From NCBI GenBank assembly GCA_903921945.1, contig CAIXSC010000709.1:1-6624 (forward strand): DNA of 6,624 nt, given 5' to 3'. The position numbers were made by a program, and so were the translations under genes. Shown piece after piece: positions 1-6,511 of the stretch. The notes below the pieces were generated by a model. That model was not told the origin of the DNA. It saw only the letters and a program-made list of their open reading frames with translations, and searched no databases. Origin of the DNA: an uncultured Planctomycetaceae bacterium (GTDB taxonomy: Bacteria; Planctomycetota; Planctomycetia; Pirellulales; Pirellulaceae). Every line of letters starts with the position of its first letter. Positions within the stretch are counted from its first letter, which is position 1.

Positions 1-119
1 CAACCAGCAACCAGCAACCAGCAACCAGCAACCAGCAACTGCCAACTGGCAACCGCCAACCGCCAACTAGCAACTAGCAACTGGCAACTAGCAACTAGCA
101 ACTAGCAACTGCCAACTCC
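1..119. repeat. Heptanucleotide tandem array, 17 units (CAACYNS)
   Basis: Seventeen consecutive 7-base units, each beginning CAAC and followed by a variable triplet. In order: five CAACCAG, then CAACTGC, CAACTGG, two CAACCGC, two CAACTAG, CAACTGG, three CAACTAG, CAACTGC and CAACTCC. The first four bases never change while the last three vary, and the array probably continues beyond the left edge. A period of 7 is not a multiple of 3, so any reading frame through it cycles; minus-strand ORFs nearby are artefacts. It resembles in style the heptameric STRR sequences described in cyanobacteria, but the unit is different. Function unknown. Confidence 0.95.
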
Positions 120-278
120 GCATGCGATTCGTGCCGCGAGCGTAAGCAGCGTGGCAGGCGACGCTTTACGGACGCCCTGCCAACGACGCCAACGGTTCCA
201 GCTTGCGCGCTGCCACGCCGAGTTCCCAAAACGCCCAAGAAGCCGAGAAAAGCCCAGCAAAGCCCGGGGATATTCGGT
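120..278. other. Intergenic region downstream of the AmmeMemoRadiSam gene
   Basis: No supportable gene lies here; the ORFs crossing it on either strand show no recognisable protein features and run into the repeat array or the neighbouring gene. Positions 139-170 can form an imperfect hairpin (CGTAA-gc-AGCGT pairing with ACGCTTTACG around an 8-base loop), and 153-181 can form an alternative one (GGCAGG with CCTGCC). Neither is followed by a T-run on the minus strand, so I do not call a Rho-independent terminator for the gene that ends at 279. Confidence 0.5.
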
Positions 279-3200
279 CTAACGTACAAGCATGCCGGCG
301 TACCCAACAACTCGCGACGTGTCGCCCGAGACGTCCGCACTGGTCGCGTATCCCACACGCTGGGTTTCGCTCAGGCCGCCGAGTTGCCGGAGCGTCTCCA
401 GCACCATGACGGCGGGCAACACGCCGCACATGCTGATGTTGTGTTCGCGTACCGTCCGCAACAACCGTTCCGGGTCGCGGGTCTCAAACGCCCGCAGAGC
501 GATCTCATCCAGCCGGCGATTCTCCGCGTCGGGCGCGAAATGATTCATATCGCTCGAAATCAACAGCAGCGGCCGCGGTTCGAGTTCCCGCAACACGCGT
601 GCGAGCCCTGTGGCGAACTGTTGGCAGCGGTTCCAACCGCCGCCGCCAATCGCGATGCCGACAACTCGGGTCCGTGGTGCGAGCCGCGCAAGCAGCGGCA
701 ATTCGACCTCGATCGAATGTTCGCGTTCATGTGCCGCCGCGTCCCAGCGCAAGCCGGGAATCGCGTCAATCAATCGCTGTGCAAGTTCCGGGTCGCCGGG
801 CAAACGTGTTCCCGGCAGTTCCCATTCGCGCTGCGGCGCCACCGCCCATTCCACCCCCGCCGATGTGTGTTTCGGACCGATGATCACTACCGTTTCCGGA
901 ATCTCCAGTCGATTGAGCACCGCGGCCGCCAAGCGACCGGAATACATCAGTCCCGCGTGCGGCAACATCGCCGCCGGCCAGCGCTCCGGCGACCGCGTGC
1001 TGGCGGCGAACAAGCCGGTCACCATCCGGTCCAACTCGCGCGGGTCCGCCGGGTAAAACGCGCCCGCCACGGCCGGCCGCCGAGCTCCTCGCACCTCCAC
1101 GCCGGCCGGCGCGGTGGAAAACTCGAACCGCTCGACGCGAGTCTGGATCGCGACGCTATAGAGACCGGCAAGCGGTGGATCGAGAATCAACAGCCGCTCC
1201 CCAAGACGCGCGGCCAGTTGCTCCGGCGTCGCAGTGCGGTCGAACGCCACCGCCGCCCTGCCCTGCTCGAACACCACCAGCGCTCGGCGTGACGGGTCGA
1301 GGCCCCTCAGGTCTGGCGAATCAACCGCACCATGCATCGCCGGGTCGGTGAACAGAGCCAAATTCACCGACAACGCGTTGAGCGTCGTCGAATCCAACCG
1401 AGCGGCCTGCAGTCGCTTGGCAACCGTTTCGCAAAGCTGGAACAGGGACGACTGAAGCGGCACGCCCGGTCGCAACGACAACTGCATGACGCGGATCGGC
1501 TCGGACACGCCAGGCCAAGCAATGGTCAACGCCATTCCGGTGACGTCGCCATCAGGACCGCCGGGCATGTAATAGTTCGGCGTCGCCCCACGCACCATCG
1601 CGAGCACGTTCGTGCGCGCATGCCGCTCCAACAGTTCGAACTCGACAGGCTCGATGCCCATCGCGAACCGATGGAAACGCATCTTGGCCGTGGCTGCCTC
1701 CTCGGCTGGCAACGATCCCATGTCGAACGCGCCACCGAATTCGCGGCTTTCAAACGTCACCAATTCCACATCGTCGCTTTCCCACGCCGATGTCGGCAGC
1801 CCCGCCTTCCGGCACACTTGCCGCAGGTAGGTTTCGCCATCCCAGCCGTTCTCCACCGGCACGCTCGGCAACAACAGGCCAGCCCGGTCGCCCCGTTGGA
1901 TTCGCAACCCGTGACGCCCCACTTCCACTCGCGATAAACGGTCCCGCCCGCGCGCCTCGACACGCCGAAAACTATGCAACAAATTGACATCCACGGAGAG
2001 GAACGGCAACTCGGTCGGCGAGATGGTTGGCAACCGAGTGTCCTCCGTCGCCGTCCGCACCGCCGCCTGGACCAGCGCGTCGGACAGTCGCATGGTCGCG
2101 CCTAACGCGCCGCAGCAGGCCCGCAAGCGGCCTTGCCGTTTTAACGTGACAAACGCCCCCATGACGGGCGTTCCCGCCGCCCCTGCGAGCATCGTGTCGT
2201 CGAGACGCGTCGCGAGTCCCGCGAGCGCTCGGGCGACCGTCGCATTGGCCGCCGCCAGCAGCGCCCGCTCTTGAGTCGCGGTCAACCATGGCCCCGATTC
2301 CGCAGCCCCCGATCCTGACGGTGGATTCACAGTTGGCGAATTCATCGAACCTCCGAGCGTGACAAGCGTGGGCTGTTTGGGAACCGAGTTACTAGACGGA
2401 ACGGCTTTCGTGTTGGCGAAGGGCGCCATATCGACCGGCTGACGACGGCGTCCCCACGTGCCGGGACGGTCCGCAAAATGACCCGCGACGCGGTGGCCGC
2501 ACTTTCCACATTGGTCGCCCTTCAGCGTATACGCGCCGAGGTCGTACCAGTTTCGCTCGATGAGCAATTCGCCGCACTGCGGACAGTAAGTGCTCTGGCG
2601 AGCCACGTCATTGACATTGCCCACATAAACGTACTTGAGCCCTTCTCCACGCGCGATCTGATGGGCCTCGATCAACGTCGCGAGCGGCGTGGGTGGCAGA
2701 TCGCGCATGCGAAAATCAGGATGGAAGGCCGAAAAATGCACGGGCGTCTCGTCGCCACAATGGTCCACCACCCAACGGCAAAGCTGCCGCAGTTCGTCGG
2801 GCGCATCGTTCGTTCGCGGGATCACAAGGTTGGTCAGTTCGACCCAGACACCCGTGTGTCGCCGCAACCATTCGATCGTGTCCAGCACCGGCTGGAGATG
2901 CGAGTAAGTGATCTTGTAGTAGAACTCTTCGGTGAAGCCTTTGAGATCGACGTTCGCCGCATCCATGAACTCGAAGAACGGCTCGCGAGCGGCTGGCGAA
3001 ATGTAACCAGCGGTCACGGCGACTGTGGCGATCCCCGCGTCGCGGCAGGCCCGCGCCGTGTCGATCGCGTACTCGGCCCACACCACCGGATCGTTGTAGG
3101 TGAACGCCACGCTGCGGCAGTCGTACCTCTTCGCCGCCGCGACAATCGCGTCGGGCGTCGCAAGTTGACTCAGTCGCTCGACTTCACGCGACTTGGAGAT

Positions 3201-3533
3201 ATCCCAGTTCTGACAGAACTTGCAGCCGAGGTTGCACCCAGCCGTCCCGAACGACAGCACGCTCGTACCGGGAAAGAAATGGTTCAACGGCTTCTTTTCA
3301 ATCGGATCGATGCAGAAACCGGTGCTGCGGCCATAGGTCGTCAACACCATCTCGTTGTCGACATTCTGGCGCACAAAACAAAAACCGCGATCTCCTGGCT
3401 TCAGATGACACTCCCGGGGACACAGGTCGCACACAATGCGGCCATGCTCGGCGTCTTCATGCCACCAGCCACCCGCGAATGTGCCGTCTGGCCGCAAACC
3501 GCCCGGCGGCGGAACTATCACCATTCGGGACAT
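279..3533 (-). CDS. AmmeMemoRadiSam fusion: radical SAM + AMMECR1 (+ second AMMECR1-like) + MEMO
   Basis: A 1084-residue single-chain fusion of the three AmmeMemoRadiSam components. Residues 1-360 are the PflA-like radical SAM enzyme: N-terminal cysteines C35, C38, C42 and C52 in the CxLCPxxC...GxxGxC pattern, the cluster motif CNLGCKFCQNW with C100, C104 and C107, and a C-terminal zinc ribbon (C317, C320, C342, C345). Residues 361-415 are a Pro/Ser/Gly/Asn-rich linker. Residues 416-600 are AMMECR1, with LRACCG (470-475) in place of the usual LRGCIG. Residues about 627-806 look like a diverged second AMMECR1 copy. Residues 817-1084 are MEMO, with metal-site-type residues H859 (PHAGLMYSG), H889 (GPKHT), H998 (SSDMNHF) and C1036 (MCG). 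No signal peptide or membrane segment is seen, so it is probably cytosolic. AGGAG six bases upstream supports the ATG at 3533; the stop is TAG. The family's substrate is unknown. The components are usually encoded separately or as partial fusions. Confidence 0.93.
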   Translation of the reverse strand: MSRMVIVPPPGGLRPDGTFAGGWWHEDAEHGRIVCDLCPRECHLKPGDRGFCFVRQNVDNEMVLTTYGRSTGFCIDPIEKKPLNHFFPGTSVLSFGTAGCNLGCKFCQNWDISKSREVERLSQLATPDAIVAAAKRYDCRSVAFTYNDPVVWAEYAIDTARACRDAGIATVAVTAGYISPAAREPFFEFMDAANVDLKGFTEEFYYKITYSHLQPVLDTIEWLRRHTGVWVELTNLVIPRTNDAPDELRQLCRWVVDHCGDETPVHFSAFHPDFRMRDLPPTPLATLIEAHQIARGEGLKYVYVGNVNDVARQSTYCPQCGELLIERNWYDLGAYTLKGDQCGKCGHRVAGHFADRPGTWGRRRQPVDMAPFANTKAVPSSNSVPKQPTLVTLGGSMNSPTVNPPSGSGAAESGPWLTATQERALLAAANATVARALAGLATRLDDTMLAGAAGTPVMGAFVTLKRQGRLRACCGALGATMRLSDALVQAAVRTATEDTRLPTISPTELPFLSVDVNLLHSFRRVEARGRDRLSRVEVGRHGLRIQRGDRAGLLLPSVPVENGWDGETYLRQVCRKAGLPTSAWESDDVELVTFESREFGGAFDMGSLPAEEAATAKMRFHRFAMGIEPVEFELLERHARTNVLAMVRGATPNYYMPGGPDGDVTGMALTIAWPGVSEPIRVMQLSLRPGVPLQSSLFQLCETVAKRLQAARLDSTTLNALSVNLALFTDPAMHGAVDSPDLRGLDPSRRALVVFEQGRAAVAFDRTATPEQLAARLGERLLILDPPLAGLYSVAIQTRVERFEFSTAPAGVEVRGARRPAVAGAFYPADPRELDRMVTGLFAASTRSPERWPAAMLPHAGLMYSGRLAAAVLNRLEIPETVVIIGPKHTSAGVEWAVAPQREWELPGTRLPGDPELAQRLIDAIPGLRWDAAAHEREHSIEVELPLLARLAPRTRVVGIAIGGGGWNRCQQFATGLARVLRELEPRPLLLISSDMNHFAPDAENRRLDEIALRAFETRDPERLLRTVREHNISMCGVLPAVMVLETLRQLGGLSETQRVGYATSADVSGDTSRVVGYAGMLVR
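2343..2354 (-). promoter_or_regulatory. Internal Shine-Dalgarno and in-frame ATG at the fusion joint
   Basis: On the minus strand GGAGGT (2354-2349) sits three bases before an ATG (2345-2343), which is Met397 of the fusion protein and is in frame. It lies inside the low-complexity linker between the radical SAM and AMMECR1 parts, just where a separate AMMECR1-MEMO gene would begin. Initiation here would give a 688-residue protein without the radical SAM part. Spacing is a little short but usable. Either it is a relic of an ancestral two-gene arrangement or it is still used; the sequence cannot tell. Confidence 0.5.
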
Positions 3534-3539
3534 GGGGAG

Positions 3540-3544
3540 CTCCT
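3540..3544 (-). promoter_or_regulatory. Ribosome binding site for the AmmeMemoRadiSam fusion
   Basis: AGGAG on the minus strand, six bases before the ATG at 3533. It favours Met1 over Met4, whose spacing would be 15 bases. Confidence 0.75.
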
Positions 3545-3558
3545 ACTTCAAGATCGAA

Positions 3559-3586
3559 ACAATAGCGGACGCCCAAAGTTTACCAA
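3559..3586 (-). promoter_or_regulatory. Candidate sigma70-like promoter for the minus-strand gene
   Basis: On the minus strand TTGGTA (3586-3581) and TATTGT (3564-3559) are 16 bases apart, each matching four of six consensus bases. Transcription would begin about 20 bases before the start codon, just upstream of its ribosome binding site. Position is right but the match is weak, and promoter rules in the unknown host may differ. Confidence 0.3.
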
Positions 3587-3943
3587 CCGGGAACCCATCC
3601 TGTCGCCCGATGGAATCGAACCGATGGCCTTGGCAGGTCATCCAACGTGCGGACCCGCGATATCCCGCCCTATCAACCGGATCGCCATCGAGGACGCCCG
3701 CATGCGCGCCAATCCGCACACACTAGATCGCAACTGGTCACATGTGCGCGCTCCGCCGGGCTTCGAAACGCTCGCTTCCGGCTGCGATCCTCGAACCGAT
3801 AATGCGGCCCTCAAGACACTCGTCGTGGCACCTGATTTGCTGCTACGCTAATCCAATCGGTGTGCCTCACTTCGACCGACTCCTTGGCTGGCCGGCCAAT
3901 CCGCGGACCGGCTCGAGGGCCGACCGGCTCGCGAGCTACTCGG

Positions 3944-3967
3944 GGGAATGGCTGCTTGGGCCATCCC
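3944..3967 (+). other. Hairpin upstream of nuoE
   Basis: ATGGC (3948-3952) pairs with GCCAT (3960-3964) around a 7-base loop; after a bulged A (3947), GGG (3944-3946) pairs with CCC (3965-3967), giving an 8-bp stem. It lies about 100 bases before the nuoE start. No T-run follows, so it is not a standard terminator. In a GC-rich region such stems occur by chance; a role in the leader is speculative. Confidence 0.3.
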
Positions 3968-4056
3968 GATCTCCGAGAGGATGTCCGCGAAGTGCCAACA
4001 GCCCCAATGGACGGCCGTGGGCGCGACGGCGGACGGAAAACTTCAGCAGACGCAGC

Positions 4057-4063
4057 GAGGGAG
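4057..4063 (+). promoter_or_regulatory. Ribosome binding site for nuoE
   Basis: Purine-rich GAGGGAG ending two bases before the ATG at 4066; the GAGG part is at a usable five-base spacing. It supports this start over upstream in-frame ATGs such as 3742, which lie in sequence that does not look coding. Confidence 0.55.
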
Positions 4064-4065
4064 CG

Positions 4066-4581
4066 ATGAACGCGGCCACGAAAGTCACGGCGGGACGTCC
4101 GCCAGCGCCGTCATCCGACAAGCGCTGGCGGCTGGTCGAAGCGGCGATGCGCCGCAACGGCTACAAGCGGAACGGCTTGATCGAGACGTTGCACGCGGTG
4201 CAGGCTAGCTTCGGGTACGTCGACGAGGTCGCACTGCGATTCGTCTCCCAGTCGCTTCGGGTTCCACTGAGCGCGGCGTACGGCGTCGTCACATTTTACC
4301 ACTTCTTCACCCTCAAGCCGCCGGGCAAACACACGTGTGTCGTCTGCACCGGAACCGCTTGCTACATTCGAAACGCGAGCAAACTGTTGGAGGAATTCTC
4401 GCGGCAAGCGGGCGTGCGGGAGGGGGAGACATCCGCCGACGGCGTCGTTTCGCTGCTCACGGCTCGCTGCGTTGGCTCGTGCGGAGTGGCTCCGGTAGCG
4501 GTGGTCGACGGCGAAGTCCTGCCGAAGGTCACGGCGGGCCGGCTCAAGGAACTCGTGGACGGATGGCGCCATGAATCATGA
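4066..4581 (+). CDS. nuoE: NADH dehydrogenase-type [2Fe-2S] subunit E (NuoE/HoxE/HndA family)
   Basis: A 171-residue thioredoxin-fold [2Fe-2S] subunit that passes electrons to or from the NADH/FMN-binding partner encoded next. Residues 20-85 form the usual N-terminal helical part, ending in the family signature GVVTFYHFF (73-81). The cluster ligands are C94 and C99 (CTGTAC, C-x4-C) and C135 and C139 (CVGSC, C-x3-C); C91 is an extra cysteine nearby. Length is normal for the family. The ATG at 4066 is chosen because GAGGGAG (4057-4063) lies just upstream and no NuoE similarity is seen in the open frame before it. The end overlaps the next gene by 11 bases, which suggests translational coupling. 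The family occurs in complex I, HoxE hydrogenase diaphorases, Hnd/Hyd bifurcating hydrogenases and NAD-dependent formate dehydrogenases; the sequence does not decide among them. Soluble and cytosolic. Confidence 0.93.
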   Translation: MNAATKVTAGRPPAPSSDKRWRLVEAAMRRNGYKRNGLIETLHAVQASFGYVDEVALRFVSQSLRVPLSAAYGVVTFYHFFTLKPPGKHTCVVCTGTACYIRNASKLLEEFSRQAGVREGETSADGVVSLLTARCVGSCGVAPVAVVDGEVLPKVTAGRLKELVDGWRHES

Positions 4582-6388
4582 TGACTTGGAACGGATTGCC
4601 GCTGCGGAACTCGCCGAAAAGGCTCGCGTTCCCTTCGCGGTGAATGTTTGCCTCTCGGCCGGATGCCAGTCGGCCGGCGCCGAAAATGTCCATCAGGCGT
4701 TGCGAGCGGCCGTGGCTGAACTGGCGTTGGGAGAGCGATGCCGCGTGCGAAGCGTCGGCTGCCTGGGACCATGCGCGAGCGGTCCATGCGTCGCTTCCGA
4801 TCCGGCCGGTCGACTGTTTGGCAATTTGTCGCCTGCCGATGCGCCAGCGGTGTTGGCCGCTGTCGTGGGTGAAACGGCCTTCAGCGGCCCCACCTGTTCC
4901 ACATTCTCACCCGCCCCCGAGTCCGCTTCGCCCGCCACTCGCCGTGCACCAAGCGCGGATGGTTCACCGAGCGAGGATAGTTCGTCGACCGCGAATGGTC
5001 CGTCGACCGCGGATAGGGCGTCGACCGGGGACAGTGCGCCAGCTTCCAAGCATTTCGTATCGTCAGCAGTGGAGATTCCCACCGAGGCTCCATTCTTCGC
5101 TCGGCAGCGAAAGATCGTGCTGGAGAACAGCGGGCGGATCGATCCCGAGCGAATCGAGGAATACATTGCCTGCAGCGGCTATCGCGCCCTGCTGGATGTG
5201 CTGGGTGAACGCGAGCCGGCCGATGTGGTTCGCGAGGTGATGACCAGCGGCTTGCGTGGCCGTGGCGGAGCCGGCTATCCGACCGGGCTGAAATGGAGCA
5301 CGGTCGCGAAAGCGGTCGGGCCCAAAAAGTATGTCGTGTGCAACGCGGACGAAGGCGATCCGGGCGCGTTCATGGACCGCGCCGTGCTCGAAAGCGATCC
5401 TCATCGGGTCTTGGAGGGGATGGCGATCGCCGCTTTCGCGGTCGGCGCCGACCATGGTTACATCTACGTGCGGGCCGAATATCCACTGGCGATCAAGCGT
5501 CTCGAGGTGGCGATTCGCCAAGCGATGAAGTCGGGACTGCTGGGACGCCGCATCGGCGACGCCGACTTCAGTTTTGAAATCGAGCTGCGGATGGGTGGCG
5601 GCGCGTTCGTGTGCGGCGAAGAGACGGCGCTCCTGGCGTCGATCGAGGGCAAGCGGGGAGTACCCCGGCCCCGGCCTCCCTACCCTGCGAATCACGGGCT
5701 GTTCGGCTGCCCGACGCTGATCAACAACGTCGAGACATTCGCCAACATTCCCGCCATCCTGAGAAACGGCGGCGCGTGGTACGCCGGGATCGGAACACCG
5801 AAGAGCACGGGCACCAAGGTGTTCGCGCTCGCGGGCAAGATCGTCAATGGCGGCATCATTGAAGTGCCGATGGGTATCCCGCTGCGGGAAATCATTTTCG
5901 ATATCGGCGGCGGATTGCCGGACGGACGGCGATTCAAGGCCGTCCAGACGGGCGGTCCTTCCGGCGGCTGCATCCCCGAGCAACATCTCGATTTGCCGGT
6001 TGAATACGAATCGCTCGCCTCCGTTGGCTCGATCATGGGCTCGGGTGGCATGATCGTGATTGACGACACGCAAAACATGGTTGACGTCGCCCGCTACTTC
6101 ATGGAGTTTTGCCAATGCGAGTCCTGCGGCAAATGCGTGCCGTGCCGCGTCGGCACACACATGATGGAAGAGATGCTCACCCGCTTCTGCCGTCATGAGG
6201 GGACGCAACGCGACCTCGCCACGCTACGCTACCTGTGCGAAATGGTCCGCCGCACCAGCCTCTGCGGCCTCGGCCAAAGCGCTCCCAACCCGGTCCTCAG
6301 CACCCTCCGTTTCTTCGAACCGGAATACCTCGCGCTGTTGGCCGAGCCATCGCCGGCCACGTCGCCCGCCCCATCCGCTGGCGGTTAA
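4571..6388 (+). CDS. nuoF: NADH-binding FMN/[4Fe-4S] diaphorase subunit F with N-terminal [2Fe-2S] domain (NuoF/HoxF/HndC family)
   Basis: A 605-residue flavoprotein that exchanges electrons between NAD(H), FMN and iron-sulfur clusters. Residues 20-105 are a thioredoxin-like [2Fe-2S] domain with C27, C32, C64 and C68 (C-x4-C ... C-x3-C). Residues 107-165 are a Ser/Ala/Thr/Pro/Asp-rich linker containing six-residue repeats. The NuoF core starts near 172; it has the glycine-rich FMN site GLRGRGGAGYPTGLKW (227-242), CNADEGDPGAFMDR (257-270), the NADH region GGGAFVCGEETALL (342-355) and GPSGG (462-466). The [4Fe-4S] ligands are C516, C519, C522 and C565. The protein ends in a Pro/Ala/Ser tail soon after and lacks the C-terminal two-[4Fe-4S] ferredoxin of HydB/HndC, so in that respect it is closer to HoxF or FdsB. 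The ATG lies inside the nuoE end with only a weak ribosome site, fitting coupling. The catalytic partner is outside the window. Confidence 0.93.
   Translation: MNHDDLERIAAAELAEKARVPFAVNVCLSAGCQSAGAENVHQALRAAVAELALGERCRVRSVGCLGPCASGPCVASDPAGRLFGNLSPADAPAVLAAVVGETAFSGPTCSTFSPAPESASPATRRAPSADGSPSEDSSSTANGPSTADRASTGDSAPASKHFVSSAVEIPTEAPFFARQRKIVLENSGRIDPERIEEYIACSGYRALLDVLGEREPADVVREVMTSGLRGRGGAGYPTGLKWSTVAKAVGPKKYVVCNADEGDPGAFMDRAVLESDPHRVLEGMAIAAFAVGADHGYIYVRAEYPLAIKRLEVAIRQAMKSGLLGRRIGDADFSFEIELRMGGGAFVCGEETALLASIEGKRGVPRPRPPYPANHGLFGCPTLINNVETFANIPAILRNGGAWYAGIGTPKSTGTKVFALAGKIVNGGIIEVPMGIPLREIIFDIGGGLPDGRRFKAVQTGGPSGGCIPEQHLDLPVEYESLASVGSIMGSGGMIVIDDTQNMVDVARYFMEFCQCESCGKCVPCRVGTHMMEEMLTRFCRHEGTQRDLATLRYLCEMVRRTSLCGLGQSAPNPVLSTLRFFEPEYLALLAEPSPATSPAPSAGG
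4946..5035 (+). repeat. Five 18-bp tandem repeats inside the nuoF linker
   Basis: Five degenerate 18-base units encode the hexapeptides APSADG, SPSEDS, SSTANG, PSTADR and ASTGDS (residues 126-155 of NuoF). The last three share GTCGACCG at the same phase. The unit length keeps frame, so copy changes would alter only linker length between the [2Fe-2S] domain and the FMN core. Confidence 0.75.
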
Positions 6389-6511
6389 CCGAAGCCTCCT
6401 CGCAAGCGACCGACATCCTCCCCACGCCAGACTCTCGGAAACCGAGAAACCTAAGGCTCGCCAACTCTTTGAAAAACCCAATCTCCACGCTCGATAAACT
6501 CCCCCGCGAAA
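6389..6511. other. Intergenic region after nuoF with a small hairpin
   Basis: No gene is supported. Positions 6433-6447 form a perfect 6-bp stem with a three-base loop (TCTCGG AAA CCGAGA), 45 bases after the nuoF stop. It is not followed by a T-run on the plus strand, so it is at best a weak or Rho-assisted 3' end signal. The heptamer array begins at 6512. Confidence 0.45.

Larger units (their letters stand above)
3534..4065. other. Long divergent intergenic region (532 bp)
   Basis: Separates the minus-strand fusion gene from the plus-strand nuoEF pair and should hold both promoters. An open frame runs from 3742 in frame into nuoE, but its translation is an Arg/Ser/Pro-rich string with no family resemblance and NuoE homology begins only after 4066, so I treat it as non-coding. 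The opposite plus-strand frame extending from the antisense of the fusion gene is likewise a shadow. Visible structure: a hairpin at 3623-3642 (GATGGCC / GGTCATC with one G-T pair), a direct repeat GACCGGCTCG at 3906-3915 and 3922-3931, and a hairpin at 3944-3967. I found no convincing promoter for nuoE. Confidence 0.6.

Noticed and set aside
1..119. CRISPR array
   Set aside because: The repeats are contiguous 7-mers without unique spacers, and no cas genes are present.
1678..1703. GAGGAGG followed by in-frame ATG (Met618) near the end of the AMMECR1 domain, as a possible second internal start
   Set aside because: The spacing is about 15 bases, too long, and GAG GAG simply encodes Glu-Glu there.
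3587..3668. tRNA-like sequence on the minus strand (TTCGATTCC T-loop-like motif, a TGCCAA loop and GCGGGATA), reminiscent of tRNA-Gly(GCC)
   Set aside because: Only four bases separate the anticodon-like stem from the T-loop, the T-stem does not pair, the anticodon loop has six bases and no acceptor stem closes. Probably chance.
2478..3851. A 457-codon plus-strand open frame opposite the radical SAM part
   Set aside because: Its translation has no family features, while the minus-strand frame carries every radical SAM motif. Long antisense frames are common in GC-rich genes.
3742..4065. N-terminal extension of NuoE by 108 residues
   Set aside because: The extension is Arg/Ser/Pro-rich and unlike any NuoE, and a ribosome site precedes the ATG at 4066, which gives a normal-length protein.
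5063..6208. A 381-codon minus-strand open frame opposite nuoF
   Set aside because: It mirrors the conserved NuoF core, is His/Arg/Ala-rich without motifs, and has no ribosome site or neighbours to support it.
6433..6447. Rho-independent terminator after nuoF
   Set aside because: The 6-bp stem is followed by AACCTAAGG and not by a T-run; kept only as a hairpin in the intergenic description.
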